From positions 1-24,667 of the forward strand of contig DAOWOP010000019.1 in assembly GCA_030642005.1 (NCBI GenBank): a DNA stretch of 24,667 nucleotides, in the 5' to 3' direction. Source of the stretch: Planctomycetales bacterium (GTDB lineage Bacteria > Planctomycetota > Phycisphaerae > SM23-33). Both the position numbers and the translations under genes were made by a program. The notes under the pieces were generated by a model. The model was not told the origin of the DNA, did not search any database, and saw only the letters and a list, made by a program, of their open reading frames with translations. Each line of letters opens with the position of its first letter. Positions within the stretch are counted from its first letter, which is position 1. Shown here piece by piece: positions 12,962 to 20,572 of the stretch.

Positions 12962-14980
12962 CTACTTGATCTCCTTGAATATTGGCTGGGACCGATCCTT
13001 CTGACCCGTCAGCAGCAGGAATTTCCACATCCGCGCGGGGGTTTTGATTGTCAATGTCCGGCCCTTTGTGGTCTTTGCTGTCTTGGCCGTAATGCGAAAC
13101 TCGCTGCCCGCCGGGGCGGCATCAAGGACGGTGATGAACACGGCGCTCTTGCGTTTACTCTTATTTGACAGCACGAGGGCATCGATTTGCCCCCTGGTGA
13201 CTTCTATGTCATCGGCGCTCTTGAGCGCCTGCTTCATTGTTCGGGCGGTTACGTCCTCCGGCCATAGCGCCGTCAGACGGAGCGTGCCTTTTTTGCCGCC
13301 GGCGACGTATTGCCCTTTACCTTTCGGCTTGAATGGAAAATCGCTGTGAAAGAACAGTTCAAACTTCGCCGGTTCCGCCGTGTCGAATTCATCCACGATT
13401 ATCCAGCAGTCCGGCTTAAGATAGAAGACGTGCCGGAGGAATTTCTCTAGTCCGGCCTTGTCCTTGTAGGCGGCAGTAACGTCGCCAATGGCGTAATCGA
13501 ACTCCCGACCACCGAAGGCGCGAAGAATGGCCGCTCCGCGACTTGTGGCACAGAGCAAATTGCCCTGAAACCCCAAGTCTCCCTCGCCGATCTGGCCGAT
13601 ACCGTTGATCAGGGCGGTGTTCTGACAGGCCGTGAACTTGGCGGAATATCTGTCGTCGGCGATCAACCAATCACCAAAGGCGAACAACTGGAACGCTCCG
13701 GCGTCGGGATGAACGTGCCAACCGCCGGGGTCGCGTGAGAAGGCCTTTACAGCGTGGCGGCCGACGTGCGGGCCGCACTTGAAGGCGAAGACGGACTCAT
13801 TGCCTCCCCAGCCGCTGCGCATAAAGACCAGTTCCATGTCATTAAAATGCTTGAACATCGGCAGGTCTGTCGGCGACTCGGGCTTGACTGTCGGGTCATA
13901 CCACAGAAGATTCAGGAAGCACGCGGAACATTTGCAGACGCCAGCCTTGTCTGTTTCATCGGCAAGCCACTGGGCGTGTCCGTCGCGGTACTCTGCTGCA
14001 AGTTTTCGGAGCATGTAATCCGGGCCGTACCACCAATAGCGAGGAGCATCTGCAAAGGACATCAGGCTCGATTCGCGTGTCCAGAATTTCCGCCCCAGCA
14101 TGGAATACTGAACGAACGAAGTGGTGTTCCTGAACCAGGCGTTGTCTTTGAAGAGGTCCTCTCCCAGCAGGTCGCGCGATAAGTCCATGAACTTCAGCAT
14201 GAACTCGATCCCATAGGACCAGTAGGGTACGCCTTCGTGGCTGGCACCGTCCGGGCCGAGCGAGGCCATGACCTTCTTGTATTTCTTCAGCGGTATCGTG
14301 ATCCAGCCATCGACGTTTTCGACCTCGCCGTAGAGGGCCAAGCCCGCCGCGGCCAAACCGGTTATGTTCACCCACTGGTGGTTCTGGAGATAGGCGTTGT
14401 GCCAACCGACCCCTCTGGTCGCGATTTTCTCGAACATGAATCGCCCGCGCCGCTGGAGGCAGTTGCGGATGGTCGTTCGGGTCTTTTCGTCCAGGTCGTG
14501 ATAGAGCCAGTCGTAGCCTAATGCTATGCCGTACAATTGATGCCCAGCCGCCAAATCTATGCCTTCGTATACTCCCCAACCCCAGGTCTTGTAAGAAGCC
14601 GAAGCGAGCATCCAGTCTTTCGCAACGACGAGGTACTTCTTCTCGCCCGTCAGGACATACATAATCGCCAGGTGGGGCATCATGTTGCCGACTTCCCGCT
14701 GCCACAACTGCTCGTCGTTGAGTTTGGCACCTGGGTCTCCGTACCTTGGCGGGCCGGATTTGACGCCGCGATCGACCACTTGGCGGACCTTGGCAAGGAA
14801 TGAACGATACGGCTCGGTGCGTATTTTGTTTCTCATGTCGGCGATCCGCTCGGCCGTCAGATACAGCCGGGGATGGACATCTCGCTTGGCCGCAAAGCCC
14901 GCCAGTTCCAGCGCATATTGCGACTCCTTGTCGCAGTTCGTCCCAGCCGCTCGTAAGACTATCGCTTTAGGTGTAGCCAT
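12962..14980 (-). CDS. PurQ N-terminus fused to heparinase II/III-like (polysaccharide lyase-like) protein
   Basis: This is a 672-residue chimera. Residues 1-33 copy the start of PurQ (28 of 33 identical to the intact PurQ nearby). Residue 36 onward is a heparinase II/III-like protein: HPRLYLTAERIADMR, the usual start of the mature domain, then an alpha/alpha-toroid-like region (about 40-400) with HQWVNITGLAAAGLAL and GASHEGVPYWSYG. A beta-sandwich part (about 405-665) follows with GGWHVHPDAGAFQLFAFGDW. Such lyases are usually exported to cleave uronic-acid polysaccharides. Here the expected signal peptide is absent and replaced by PurQ sequence, so the product, if made, would stay in the cytoplasm. 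No good Shine-Dalgarno is seen. It could be translated from an internal start instead. Confidence 0.78.
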   Translation of the reverse strand: MATPKAIVLRAAGTNCDKESQYALELAGFAAKRDVHPRLYLTAERIADMRNKIRTEPYRSFLAKVRQVVDRGVKSGPPRYGDPGAKLNDEQLWQREVGNMMPHLAIMYVLTGEKKYLVVAKDWMLASASYKTWGWGVYEGIDLAAGHQLYGIALGYDWLYHDLDEKTRTTIRNCLQRRGRFMFEKIATRGVGWHNAYLQNHQWVNITGLAAAGLALYGEVENVDGWITIPLKKYKKVMASLGPDGASHEGVPYWSYGIEFMLKFMDLSRDLLGEDLFKDNAWFRNTTSFVQYSMLGRKFWTRESSLMSFADAPRYWWYGPDYMLRKLAAEYRDGHAQWLADETDKAGVCKCSACFLNLLWYDPTVKPESPTDLPMFKHFNDMELVFMRSGWGGNESVFAFKCGPHVGRHAVKAFSRDPGGWHVHPDAGAFQLFAFGDWLIADDRYSAKFTACQNTALINGIGQIGEGDLGFQGNLLCATSRGAAILRAFGGREFDYAIGDVTAAYKDKAGLEKFLRHVFYLKPDCWIIVDEFDTAEPAKFELFFHSDFPFKPKGKGQYVAGGKKGTLRLTALWPEDVTARTMKQALKSADDIEVTRGQIDALVLSNKSKRKSAVFITVLDAAPAGSEFRITAKTAKTTKGRTLTIKTPARMWKFLLLTGQKDRSQPIFKEIK
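14882..14980 (-). pseudogene. 5' fragment of a second, diverged purQ
   Basis: These 33 codons are the 5' end of the chimeric ORF. Against intact purQ, 12 codons are identical, 16 differ only synonymously and 5 change the residue (positions 2, 3, 7, 30, 32), 76 of 99 nt matching. Mostly silent divergence means the fragment spent a long time evolving as a functional purQ before truncation. The similarity stops abruptly after codon 33, where lyase sequence begins in frame. Confidence 0.8.
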
Positions 14981-14992
14981 ATTATTTCTCGT

Positions 14993-15023
14993 TTAACCAC
15001 AGAGGACACAGAGTAACACAGAG
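14993..15023. repeat. Left inverted repeat flanking the GxxExxY gene
   Basis: TTAACCACAGAGGACACAGA and the following 11 nt form the left arm. Its first 21 nt (14993-15013) are exactly complementary to 15506-15526 on the other side of the gene; the inner part is similar but diverged. A partial third copy lies at 24514-24529. Confidence 0.85.
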
Positions 15024-15046
15024 ATTTTAAAACAACAGATTCGAAC

Positions 15047-15463
15047 TCACAGCACAAGTCTCCGCACGCCGTCAATTAATCGCGACATATTGAAATTGAT
15101 GAGTAACCCCAAACGCAAACCTGCCGCCTTGAGATAACTTATTATTTGCGCCTCGTGAACCGGCGTAAGATATTCGACAGCCTTCAATTCAACGATAATT
15201 TTACCTTCGACGAGCAAGTCCAATCTTTGCCCACCAATCTGAATATCCTTGTATTTGACGGCAACAGGCACCTGCCGCTCGACGGTCAATCCTCGTAGTT
15301 GCAATTCGTGGTCAAATGCAACTTCGTATATACTTTCCAACAACCCAGGTCCGATTTGGCGATGAACCTCTATCGCCGCACCAAGGATTTGTCCGCTCAA
15401 TTCATTCAGTTCCTGCGGAAAATCCGCCGGCAAGGAAAGATCAGGCTCTCGTCTCGGAGGCAT
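15047..15463 (-). CDS. GxxExxY protein (PD-(D/E)XK-like fold)
   Basis: This 138-residue protein has the name-giving motif in GPGLLESIYEVAFDHELQLR (G-LL-E-SI-Y) and a nuclease-like core LDLLVEGKIIVELKAV, with candidate catalytic Asp, Glu and Lys. The end region SYLKAAGLRLGLLINFN is also typical. The family is widespread and often multicopy; its activity is not established. It lies between purL and the chimeric gene, on the same strand, and is enclosed by exact 21-bp inverted repeats about 490 bp apart. That suggests the gene and repeats moved in together as one unit. No transposase is present. Confidence 0.85.
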   Translation of the reverse strand: MPPRREPDLSLPADFPQELNELSGQILGAAIEVHRQIGPGLLESIYEVAFDHELQLRGLTVERQVPVAVKYKDIQIGGQRLDLLVEGKIIVELKAVEYLTPVHEAQIISYLKAAGLRLGLLINFNMSRLIDGVRRLVL

Positions 15464-15496
15464 TATCTCGGCATCCTTTTCATCTCTTTTTTCACT

Positions 15497-15526
15497 CTCT
15501 GCGACCTCTGTGTCCTCTGTGGTTAA
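15497..15526. repeat. Right inverted repeat flanking the GxxExxY gene
   Basis: The core 15506-15526 is the exact reverse complement of 14993-15013, ending in CTCTGTGGTTAA. It stops 6 nt short of the purL stop codon, so the repeat unit inserted immediately downstream of purL. Confidence 0.85.
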
Positions 15527-15532
15527 AAACGA

Positions 15533-18421
15533 CTACCAATCAAACGTTCCCTGCCAGGCCTGTTTTGCGTCGTCGATGGAAACATCGACAACCGTTTCTG
15601 TGTTATCTTTGATTACAACCCTGCCGGTATCGGTTACGCATCCCAACTTGCCACAAGGAATGTCTTTGGTCATTTCCGCAAATGCTCCGCAGTTTTCCGG
15701 TGCGACCTCGACGAGGAATCGCCCGGCGTTTTCGGCGAAAAGTTTAGCCGCAGGCGGAACGCCCGTGCCACAAATATCCAGTTCCACGCCAAGCCCGCCG
15801 GAGAACGCCATTTCGGCGGCGGCGACGGCCAGGCCGCCTTCGGACAGGTCGTGACAGGCGCGGACAAGTCCGGCAACGATTGCTTTTTGCACCGCTTCCA
15901 TAACCTTGCGAGACCCGGCCGGGTCCACCGGCGGAACATCGGTACCGCTTTCAGCGCCCTCGACCAGCAGGTAATGGCTGCCGCCGAGATGATCGGTAGT
16001 CGTACCCAGCAGGAACAGGATATTGCCCGGCTCCTTGGCGTCGGCGGTAACGCAGCGGGAAACATCCTCGATGACGCTGACAGCCGAGATAAGCAGCGTC
16101 GGCGGGATGGCGATAGTTTCGCCGGTTTCGGTTTGAAACTCGTTATTCAGCGAATCCTTTCCGGAGATGAACGGCGTGCCGTAGGCCATTGCACCGTCGT
16201 AGCAGGCCTTGGCCGCGGCGACCAGAGCGCCCATCCGGTCGGGTTTGTTGCAGTTGCCCCACGAGAAATTGTCCAGGATGGCCATCTGCGCGAGGTTGCC
16301 CCCGACGGCGATGTTATTCCGCAGGGCCTCGTCTATCGCGTGCAAGGCCGAATTGTACGGATCCAGTTCGCCGAGGCGCGGGTTCATCCCGCAGGAAATC
16401 ACCAGCCCTTTGCGAGAGTTCAGCACCGGTCGAACCACGGCTGCATCGCCGGGGCCGTCGTGAGCGGCGCCCACCAGCGGCTTTATGACGCTTCCGCCCT
16501 GGACCTCGTGGTCGTACTGGCGAACGATCCACTCCTTCGACGCAACGTTCGGCGCTGCGAGAATCTTCAAAAGAATATCGTTGTAATTATCCCTTGTTTT
16601 CGGAGAGGGGCTTGTCCGTTTCGCGCTTTTGATAACTGCTTCTTTTGTCGGTCGCGGCAGCCCGTTATGCAGAAACTCCATCTCCAGTTCGCCGACGAGT
16701 TGCCCGTCGTAAAACAGCCGGAGGTGTATGTCCGGCGTGCCGTAATGCCCGATGACAGTGGCCTCGACGCCCTCGGCTGCGAATATTTTCAGGATTTCCT
16801 CGACGTTCTCCGGCGGGACAGCCAGAACCATTCGCTCCTGCGCTTCGGACTCCCAGATTTCCCAGTAACTGAGGCCTGCGTATTTCAGCGGCACGCGATC
16901 AAGGTGGACTTCAGCGCCGAGGTGCTCGCCCATCTCACCGACGGCGCTTGCCAGCCCGCCGGCTCCGCAATCGGTAATGGCCGAATATAGCCCCGCGTCG
17001 CGGGCCTGGATGAGCGTATCGAGCATCTTCTTTTCGGTGATGGCGTTTCCGATCTGGACGGCCCCGGAAAATTCGGTTTCGTGTTCGTGCGTCAGTTCGC
17101 CGCTGGAGAAGGTTGCACCGTGGATGCCGTCGCGTCCGGTCCTGCCGCCGACACAGATAATCGCGTCGCCGGAAGCGGGATTCCCGAAGCACTTTTCCCT
17201 CGGCAGCAGGCCGACGGTGCCGCAATAGACCAGCGGATTTCCGATGTACTTTTCGTCAAAATAGACCGCTCCGTTGACTGTTGGTATTCCCATGCGGTTG
17301 CCGTAATCGCGTACGCCGGCCACCACGCCTCGCATAATCCGTCGGGGATGCAGCACGCCCTTCGGCACGTCGGCCAACGGCATATCCGGTGGGCCGAAGC
17401 AGAATATATCCGTGTTGGCCACCGGGAATGCGCCCATGCCCGTGCCCATCGGGTCGCGGACGACACCACCGATGCCCGTGCCCGCTCCGCCGTAGGGGTC
17501 CAGTGCCGAAGGGTGATTGTGCGTCTCGACCTTGAAGCACACCGCCCAGTCGTCGTCGAACTCGATTACGCCGGCATTGTCCTCGAAGACGCTGATGCAC
17601 CATGGCTTGTCGAGTTCCTTCGTCGCGCCGAAGACCGTCGTCTTGAGGAGGTTGGGAATTCGCTCGATTTCGTTTCCGCTTTCGTCTGTAACCCGCACAT
17701 CCGAGCGGAATGTCTTATGGCCGCAATGCTCGGACCATGTCTGCGCGATGGTTTCGATTTCCACGTCGGTCGGCTCTCTGCCCGCATTGCGATAGTGGTC
17801 CTGGATGGCCTTCATCTCGGTAAGGTTCAGGAACAGGTCGCGGGTTTTGCTGACTTTTTCCAGAGCGTCGTCGTCGAGTTCGCGGATGGGGATTTCGACG
17901 ATTTTTAACTCATATTTTCCGGTGCGTGTAACCGGCGGGGCGTAAGCGGCGAAGTGGACATCCTCGATTACGTCGTTCGCTAGTAATCGCCGGGCGATGG
18001 TCGCCCGTTTCTCGTCGCTGACCTGGCCGATCAATTCGTACCGCCGGGCGGTGCGGACCGAGGCGACCTCCAGTCCCATGTCGCGGATTGCCTGCTCCGC
18101 CGATGCCGCCACCGGGTCCATCACGCCGGCCTTGCGGTGAACCTCGACCACCGCGGAACCGCTTGCGGTTTTGCGCCGTTCCAACAGGAACTCCTCTGTT
18201 ACCGGGTCGGTCAGTAATTCAGCCGCCACTCGCCGGGCGTCGTCTTCGGTTAATTCGCCTTCAAGGAAAAACAACCTCGCCGACTGCACAGCCAGGACTG
18301 TTTCTATCCCCAATTCCTGTATTTGAGCGAGTACGCCCTCGGCGTGCGGGTCGCCAAAGCCGCTTCGCAACCTGACTTCAATGCGATGAATCATTGTGCC
18401 GTTGATTGCCGACTGTGCCAT
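15533..18421 (-). CDS. purL: Phosphoribosylformylglycinamidine synthase, PurL with two N-terminal PurS-like modules
   Basis: This 962-residue enzyme makes FGAM from FGAR, ATP and ammonia. The N-terminus holds two PurS-like units (about 11-81 and 90-159), each with the order strand, helix, strand VLAVQSARLF or VASVRTARRYEL. The catalytic part follows with TWSEHCGHKTF (228-238) and KVETHNHPSALDPYGGAGTG (297-316), then a second half including FISGKDSLNN and ACHDLSEGGLAVAAAEMAF. No glutaminase domain is fused, so it depends on separate PurQ. The start at 18421 has AGAGGA 7 nt upstream. PurS as a separate subunit would be unnecessary. The C-terminal AWQGTFDW is duplicated at 12930-12956. Confidence 0.95.
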   Translation of the reverse strand: MAQSAINGTMIHRIEVRLRSGFGDPHAEGVLAQIQELGIETVLAVQSARLFFLEGELTEDDARRVAAELLTDPVTEEFLLERRKTASGSAVVEVHRKAGVMDPVAASAEQAIRDMGLEVASVRTARRYELIGQVSDEKRATIARRLLANDVIEDVHFAAYAPPVTRTGKYELKIVEIPIRELDDDALEKVSKTRDLFLNLTEMKAIQDHYRNAGREPTDVEIETIAQTWSEHCGHKTFRSDVRVTDESGNEIERIPNLLKTTVFGATKELDKPWCISVFEDNAGVIEFDDDWAVCFKVETHNHPSALDPYGGAGTGIGGVVRDPMGTGMGAFPVANTDIFCFGPPDMPLADVPKGVLHPRRIMRGVVAGVRDYGNRMGIPTVNGAVYFDEKYIGNPLVYCGTVGLLPREKCFGNPASGDAIICVGGRTGRDGIHGATFSSGELTHEHETEFSGAVQIGNAITEKKMLDTLIQARDAGLYSAITDCGAGGLASAVGEMGEHLGAEVHLDRVPLKYAGLSYWEIWESEAQERMVLAVPPENVEEILKIFAAEGVEATVIGHYGTPDIHLRLFYDGQLVGELEMEFLHNGLPRPTKEAVIKSAKRTSPSPKTRDNYNDILLKILAAPNVASKEWIVRQYDHEVQGGSVIKPLVGAAHDGPGDAAVVRPVLNSRKGLVISCGMNPRLGELDPYNSALHAIDEALRNNIAVGGNLAQMAILDNFSWGNCNKPDRMGALVAAAKACYDGAMAYGTPFISGKDSLNNEFQTETGETIAIPPTLLISAVSVIEDVSRCVTADAKEPGNILFLLGTTTDHLGGSHYLLVEGAESGTDVPPVDPAGSRKVMEAVQKAIVAGLVRACHDLSEGGLAVAAAEMAFSGGLGVELDICGTGVPPAAKLFAENAGRFLVEVAPENCGAFAEMTKDIPCGKLGCVTDTGRVVIKDNTETVVDVSIDDAKQAWQGTFDW

Positions 18422-18473
18422 TTACTATTCCTCTTCTGTGTTGGAGAAATAGACTCTAAAGCCTCCGCCGGAC

Positions 18474-18502
18474 TTGTCAAGATTGAGTCGGTGTAATAGA
18501 AT
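18474..18502 (+). promoter_or_regulatory. sigma70-type promoter for the bifunctional-nuclease gene
   Basis: TTGTCA (18474-18479) and TAGAAT (18497-18502) are 17 bp apart, five of six matches each. The start near 18509 gives a 5' leader of about 24 nt that contains the CGGAGG ribosome-binding site. It lies in the purL-divergent intergenic region. Confidence 0.65.
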
Positions 18503-18532
18503 GCTGTGCATGACCTTGCGGAGGTGTCTAAA

Positions 18533-19147
18533 GTGGACATACCGGTAGAACTTTCGCGGATAGTGATAACGGAGACCTCGCCGCAGCAGGTGATTTTCCT
18601 CAAGGAGATCGGCGGCGGGCAGCGTAGTTTCCCGATCGTAATCGGCATCACCGAGGCCTTGGCCATCGACCGCCGGCTGAAGGGTATCGAGATGCCGCGA
18701 CCGATGACGCACGACCTGCTGGCCCAGGTAATCGAGGCAATGGGCGCAGAGATCGAAAAAATCGTCGTCAGCGACCTGCGCGAACACACCTTCATCGCCA
18801 CGCTCTTCGTCCGTCGCAACGGCGAAATAATTCAGGTTGATGCCCGTCCCTCCGACGCAATCGCTCTCGGCGTGGGGCTGGAAACGCCGATATTCGTAGC
18901 CGAACACGTCATAGACGAGGTGATGAACGAATCAATCAACCTCGCAGGCCAGCGGGAAAACCTCCAGCGCCGGCGCGATGAACTGATCGACCAGATCGAC
19001 CGGCTGGGACGTTACATCGAAAATAAACTAACCGACATGTCACCCGGTGCCGACAGCCAGCCCCTGCGGGAACTCCAGGGACAGTTGAAGGAGATGCAAT
19101 CCGAACTGGAGGCCATCGAGGAAATTCTCCAGCACCTGCCTGAGTGA
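18533..19147 (+). CDS. Bifunctional nuclease domain protein (DUF151/BFN) with C-terminal coiled coil
   Basis: This 204-residue protein has a BFN/DUF151 domain over residues 1-130: QQVIFLKEIGGGQRSFPIVIG, THDLLAQVIEAMGAEI and VDARPSDAIALGVGLETPIFV. The last is the most conserved block of the family. Plant BFN proteins cut DNA and RNA, but bacterial roles are unclear. Residues 138-203 are a charged heptad-like helix, likely a coiled coil and dimerisation tail. The frame opens at 18506, but the GTG at 18533 is preferred. It has GGAGG 8 nt upstream, and the family N-terminus begins there. It has its own promoter and converges with xer. Confidence 0.85.
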   Translation: MDIPVELSRIVITETSPQQVIFLKEIGGGQRSFPIVIGITEALAIDRRLKGIEMPRPMTHDLLAQVIEAMGAEIEKIVVSDLREHTFIATLFVRRNGEIIQVDARPSDAIALGVGLETPIFVAEHVIDEVMNESINLAGQRENLQRRRDELIDQIDRLGRYIENKLTDMSPGADSQPLRELQGQLKEMQSELEAIEEILQHLPE

Positions 19148-19152
19148 AGACA

Positions 19153-19175
19153 GGGACCAGGAACTAGGGACTAGG
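19153..19175. repeat. Degenerate G-rich repeat
   Basis: GGGACCAGGAACTAGGGACT and the next 3 nt resemble the 1158-1181 repeat, but only two GGG tracts remain, so a stable quadruplex is unlikely. It lies just after the stop of the bifunctional-nuclease gene. Confidence 0.5.
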
Positions 19176-19199
19176 AAAAAAACACAGTCCGCAATCGAT

Positions 19200-20093
19200 T
19201 CATCCTCGCGGGTGGAATTTTTTATGTATGGCCTTGAGGCGCGAGGCATCGACGTGGGTGTAAATCTGCGTGGTGGCGATATCGGCGTGTCCCAGCATTT
19301 CCTGCACGCTTCGCAGATTGGCCCCGCCGGCCAGTAGTTGCGTCGCAAAGCAGTGGCGGAGCGTGTGCGGGCTGACTCGCTTGCGAATCGCCGCCCGGCG
19401 GACGTACTTGCGAACTATGCGAAAAATATCCTCCCGCCTCAAAGCCCTGCCTGTGCGCGAAAGCAACAGCGCGCCCTCGCCGCCGGCGCTCGGACGGGCC
19501 TGACTGACGTATCGTCTGACAGCCTCCAGTGCCGGCGCTGCGACCGGGACGATCCGTTCCTTGCCGCCCTTGCCGAAGACGCGGACGATGCCGAGGTCGA
19601 AATTGATGTCGCCGGGTTTCAGCCCCGCCAGTTCAGCCGCCCTCATGCCTGTGGCGTACAACAAGGCCAAGGCTGCACGGTCGCGGAGCCAGTGCTTATC
19701 CTCATCGGGCGCGGGCGTTTCCATGAGGGTCTGGAGGACTTTGTGGTGCAGTGTCGTCGGCAGGCGCGACCATTTGCGGGGCGGGTCAATCGCCCCGGAC
19801 GGGTCGGAATCCATCAGCCGGGTGAGGACGCAGAACCGGCAGAAAGTTCTCACAGCCGCCAGTGCGCGGGCGGTCGAGGCGGGGCTTTTACCGGCGGCGC
19901 TTTGTGAAATGAGAAAATCCTCGATCATTCCCGGCGTGATTTTCCGCAGTCCCGATGTACATCGGGACAGGTCGGTATCGGCCAGAAACGAGCCGAACTG
20001 GATAAGGTCGCGTCGATACGCCCGGCAGGTGTTTTCAGCCAAGCCGCACTCGCCGCGAAGATAGTCCTCGAACGCCTCGGCCGCCGAAAGCAT
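19200..20093 (-). CDS. Tyrosine recombinase, XerC/XerD type
   Basis: This 297-residue recombinase is of the Xer type that resolves chromosome dimers at dif. It has an N-terminal SAM-like DNA-binding domain (1-90) and a catalytic domain with the full active-site set: Arg151 (TGMRAAEL), Lys175 (GKGGKER), His243 and Arg246 (HTLRH), His269 (LGHA) and Tyr278 (QIYTH). The frame runs upstream to 20273. The ATG at 20093 gives the normal Xer length and lies 1 nt after the stop of the small Cys-rich gene, so translation is probably coupled. A palindrome (19949-19968) adds several residues to the N-domain. Whether it is XerC, XerD or an integron-like relative cannot be decided from this alone. Confidence 0.88.
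   Translation of the reverse strand: MLSAAEAFEDYLRGECGLAENTCRAYRRDLIQFGSFLADTDLSRCTSGLRKITPGMIEDFLISQSAAGKSPASTARALAAVRTFCRFCVLTRLMDSDPSGAIDPPRKWSRLPTTLHHKVLQTLMETPAPDEDKHWLRDRAALALLYATGMRAAELAGLKPGDINFDLGIVRVFGKGGKERIVPVAAPALEAVRRYVSQARPSAGGEGALLLSRTGRALRREDIFRIVRKYVRRAAIRKRVSPHTLRHCFATQLLAGGANLRSVQEMLGHADIATTQIYTHVDASRLKAIHKKFHPRG
19949..19968. repeat. Perfect 20-bp palindrome inside the xer gene
   Basis: GTCCCGATGTACATCGGGAC is fully self-complementary. In the xer reading frame it encodes about seven residues (SRCTSGL, residues 43-49) in the loop between YRRDLIQFGSFLADTD and ITPGMIEDFL. Compared with E. coli XerD this loop is about 5 residues longer. It looks like a palindromic element that inserted without breaking the frame. 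Confidence 0.65.
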
Positions 20094-20094
20094 G

Positions 20095-20286
20095 TCAGCC
20101 GGCGGCGCGGAGGAATTCGCACCCCCGGCGGTAGTTGCGGCTGTCGTGGGCATCGTCGAGAAGTTTCTTCCGATAGACAGGACACTGCTCGTAATGGTCG
20201 CCGCAGAGTCCGAGCGCATCGTCAAGCCGGTGGAGCGACAGACACGCTGCGCATCGCGGGTCGGACTGTTCAAGAAACGGACACAT
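20095..20286 (-). CDS. Small cysteine-rich protein, possible metal-binding
   Basis: The 63 residues contain six cysteines (C2, C12, C15, C28, C35, C56) in a regular pattern: CPFL at the start, SDPRCAACLSL, LCGDHYEQCPVY. With His19 and His31 nearby this could bind zinc or an iron-sulphur cluster. It overlaps in another frame the long upstream extension of xer. I judge it real because of the cysteine spacing and because its TGA stop is 1 nt before the preferred xer ATG. No clear Shine-Dalgarno is seen. The family is not recognised; co-translation suggests a link with the recombinase. Confidence 0.6.
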   Translation of the reverse strand: MCPFLEQSDPRCAACLSLHRLDDALGLCGDHYEQCPVYRKKLLDDAHDSRNYRRGCEFLRAAG

Positions 20287-20334
20287 ATAAGTCTTATCGA
20301 CGCGATGGGCGATTCGACTTTATTAATCCTTTTG

Positions 20335-20553
20335 TCAGATTGCCCCGACGGGATCGTAATGCAGGATAATCAGATGGTCTTCGTTGAGGGCGGCTGTGGC
20401 GTAAGTACGTCCGTTGTTGTCGCAGAATTCAACCTCGAACACTCCCTCGGCCAGTTTTTCCACTACCGTTCCTACCTGCCCGAGCACCAACCCGTGTTGC
20501 GGCAAATCGGATGCCAGCGCCACAATATCAAGAACTTTTACTTGCCTGTCCAT
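20335..20553 (-). CDS. DUF4926 protein, possible immunity/antitoxin
   Basis: This 72-residue protein fits DUF4926, a small beta-rich fold: VLDIVALASDLPQHGLVLGQ, then VGTVVEKLAEGVFEVEFCD, then GRTYATAALNEDHLIIL. GGGGAAGG lies 7 nt before the ATG. It follows the DUF6883 gene by 19 nt on the same strand. Genes of these two families are, as I recall, often adjacent, and the arrangement suggests a toxin-immunity or toxin-antitoxin pair with DUF4926 as the neutralising partner. The role is inferred, not shown. Confidence 0.78.
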   Translation of the reverse strand: MDRQVKVLDIVALASDLPQHGLVLGQVGTVVEKLAEGVFEVEFCDNNGRTYATAALNEDHLIILHYDPVGAI

Positions 20554-20572
20554 AACACAACCTTCCCCTTTT

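Noticed and set aside
12078..13004. Plus-strand open frame of 308 codons
   Set aside because: It is antisense to purQ and runs through the inverted repeat and the purL remnant; composition only.
15851..16990. Plus-strand open frame of 379 codons
   Set aside because: It is antisense to purL, whose motifs are continuous over the same interval. The predicted protein shows no family features.
20094..20273. N-terminal 60-residue extension of the Xer recombinase
   Set aside because: It would make the protein longer than usual for Xer and overlaps the small Cys-rich gene. The ATG at 20093, 1 nt after that gene's stop, fits better.
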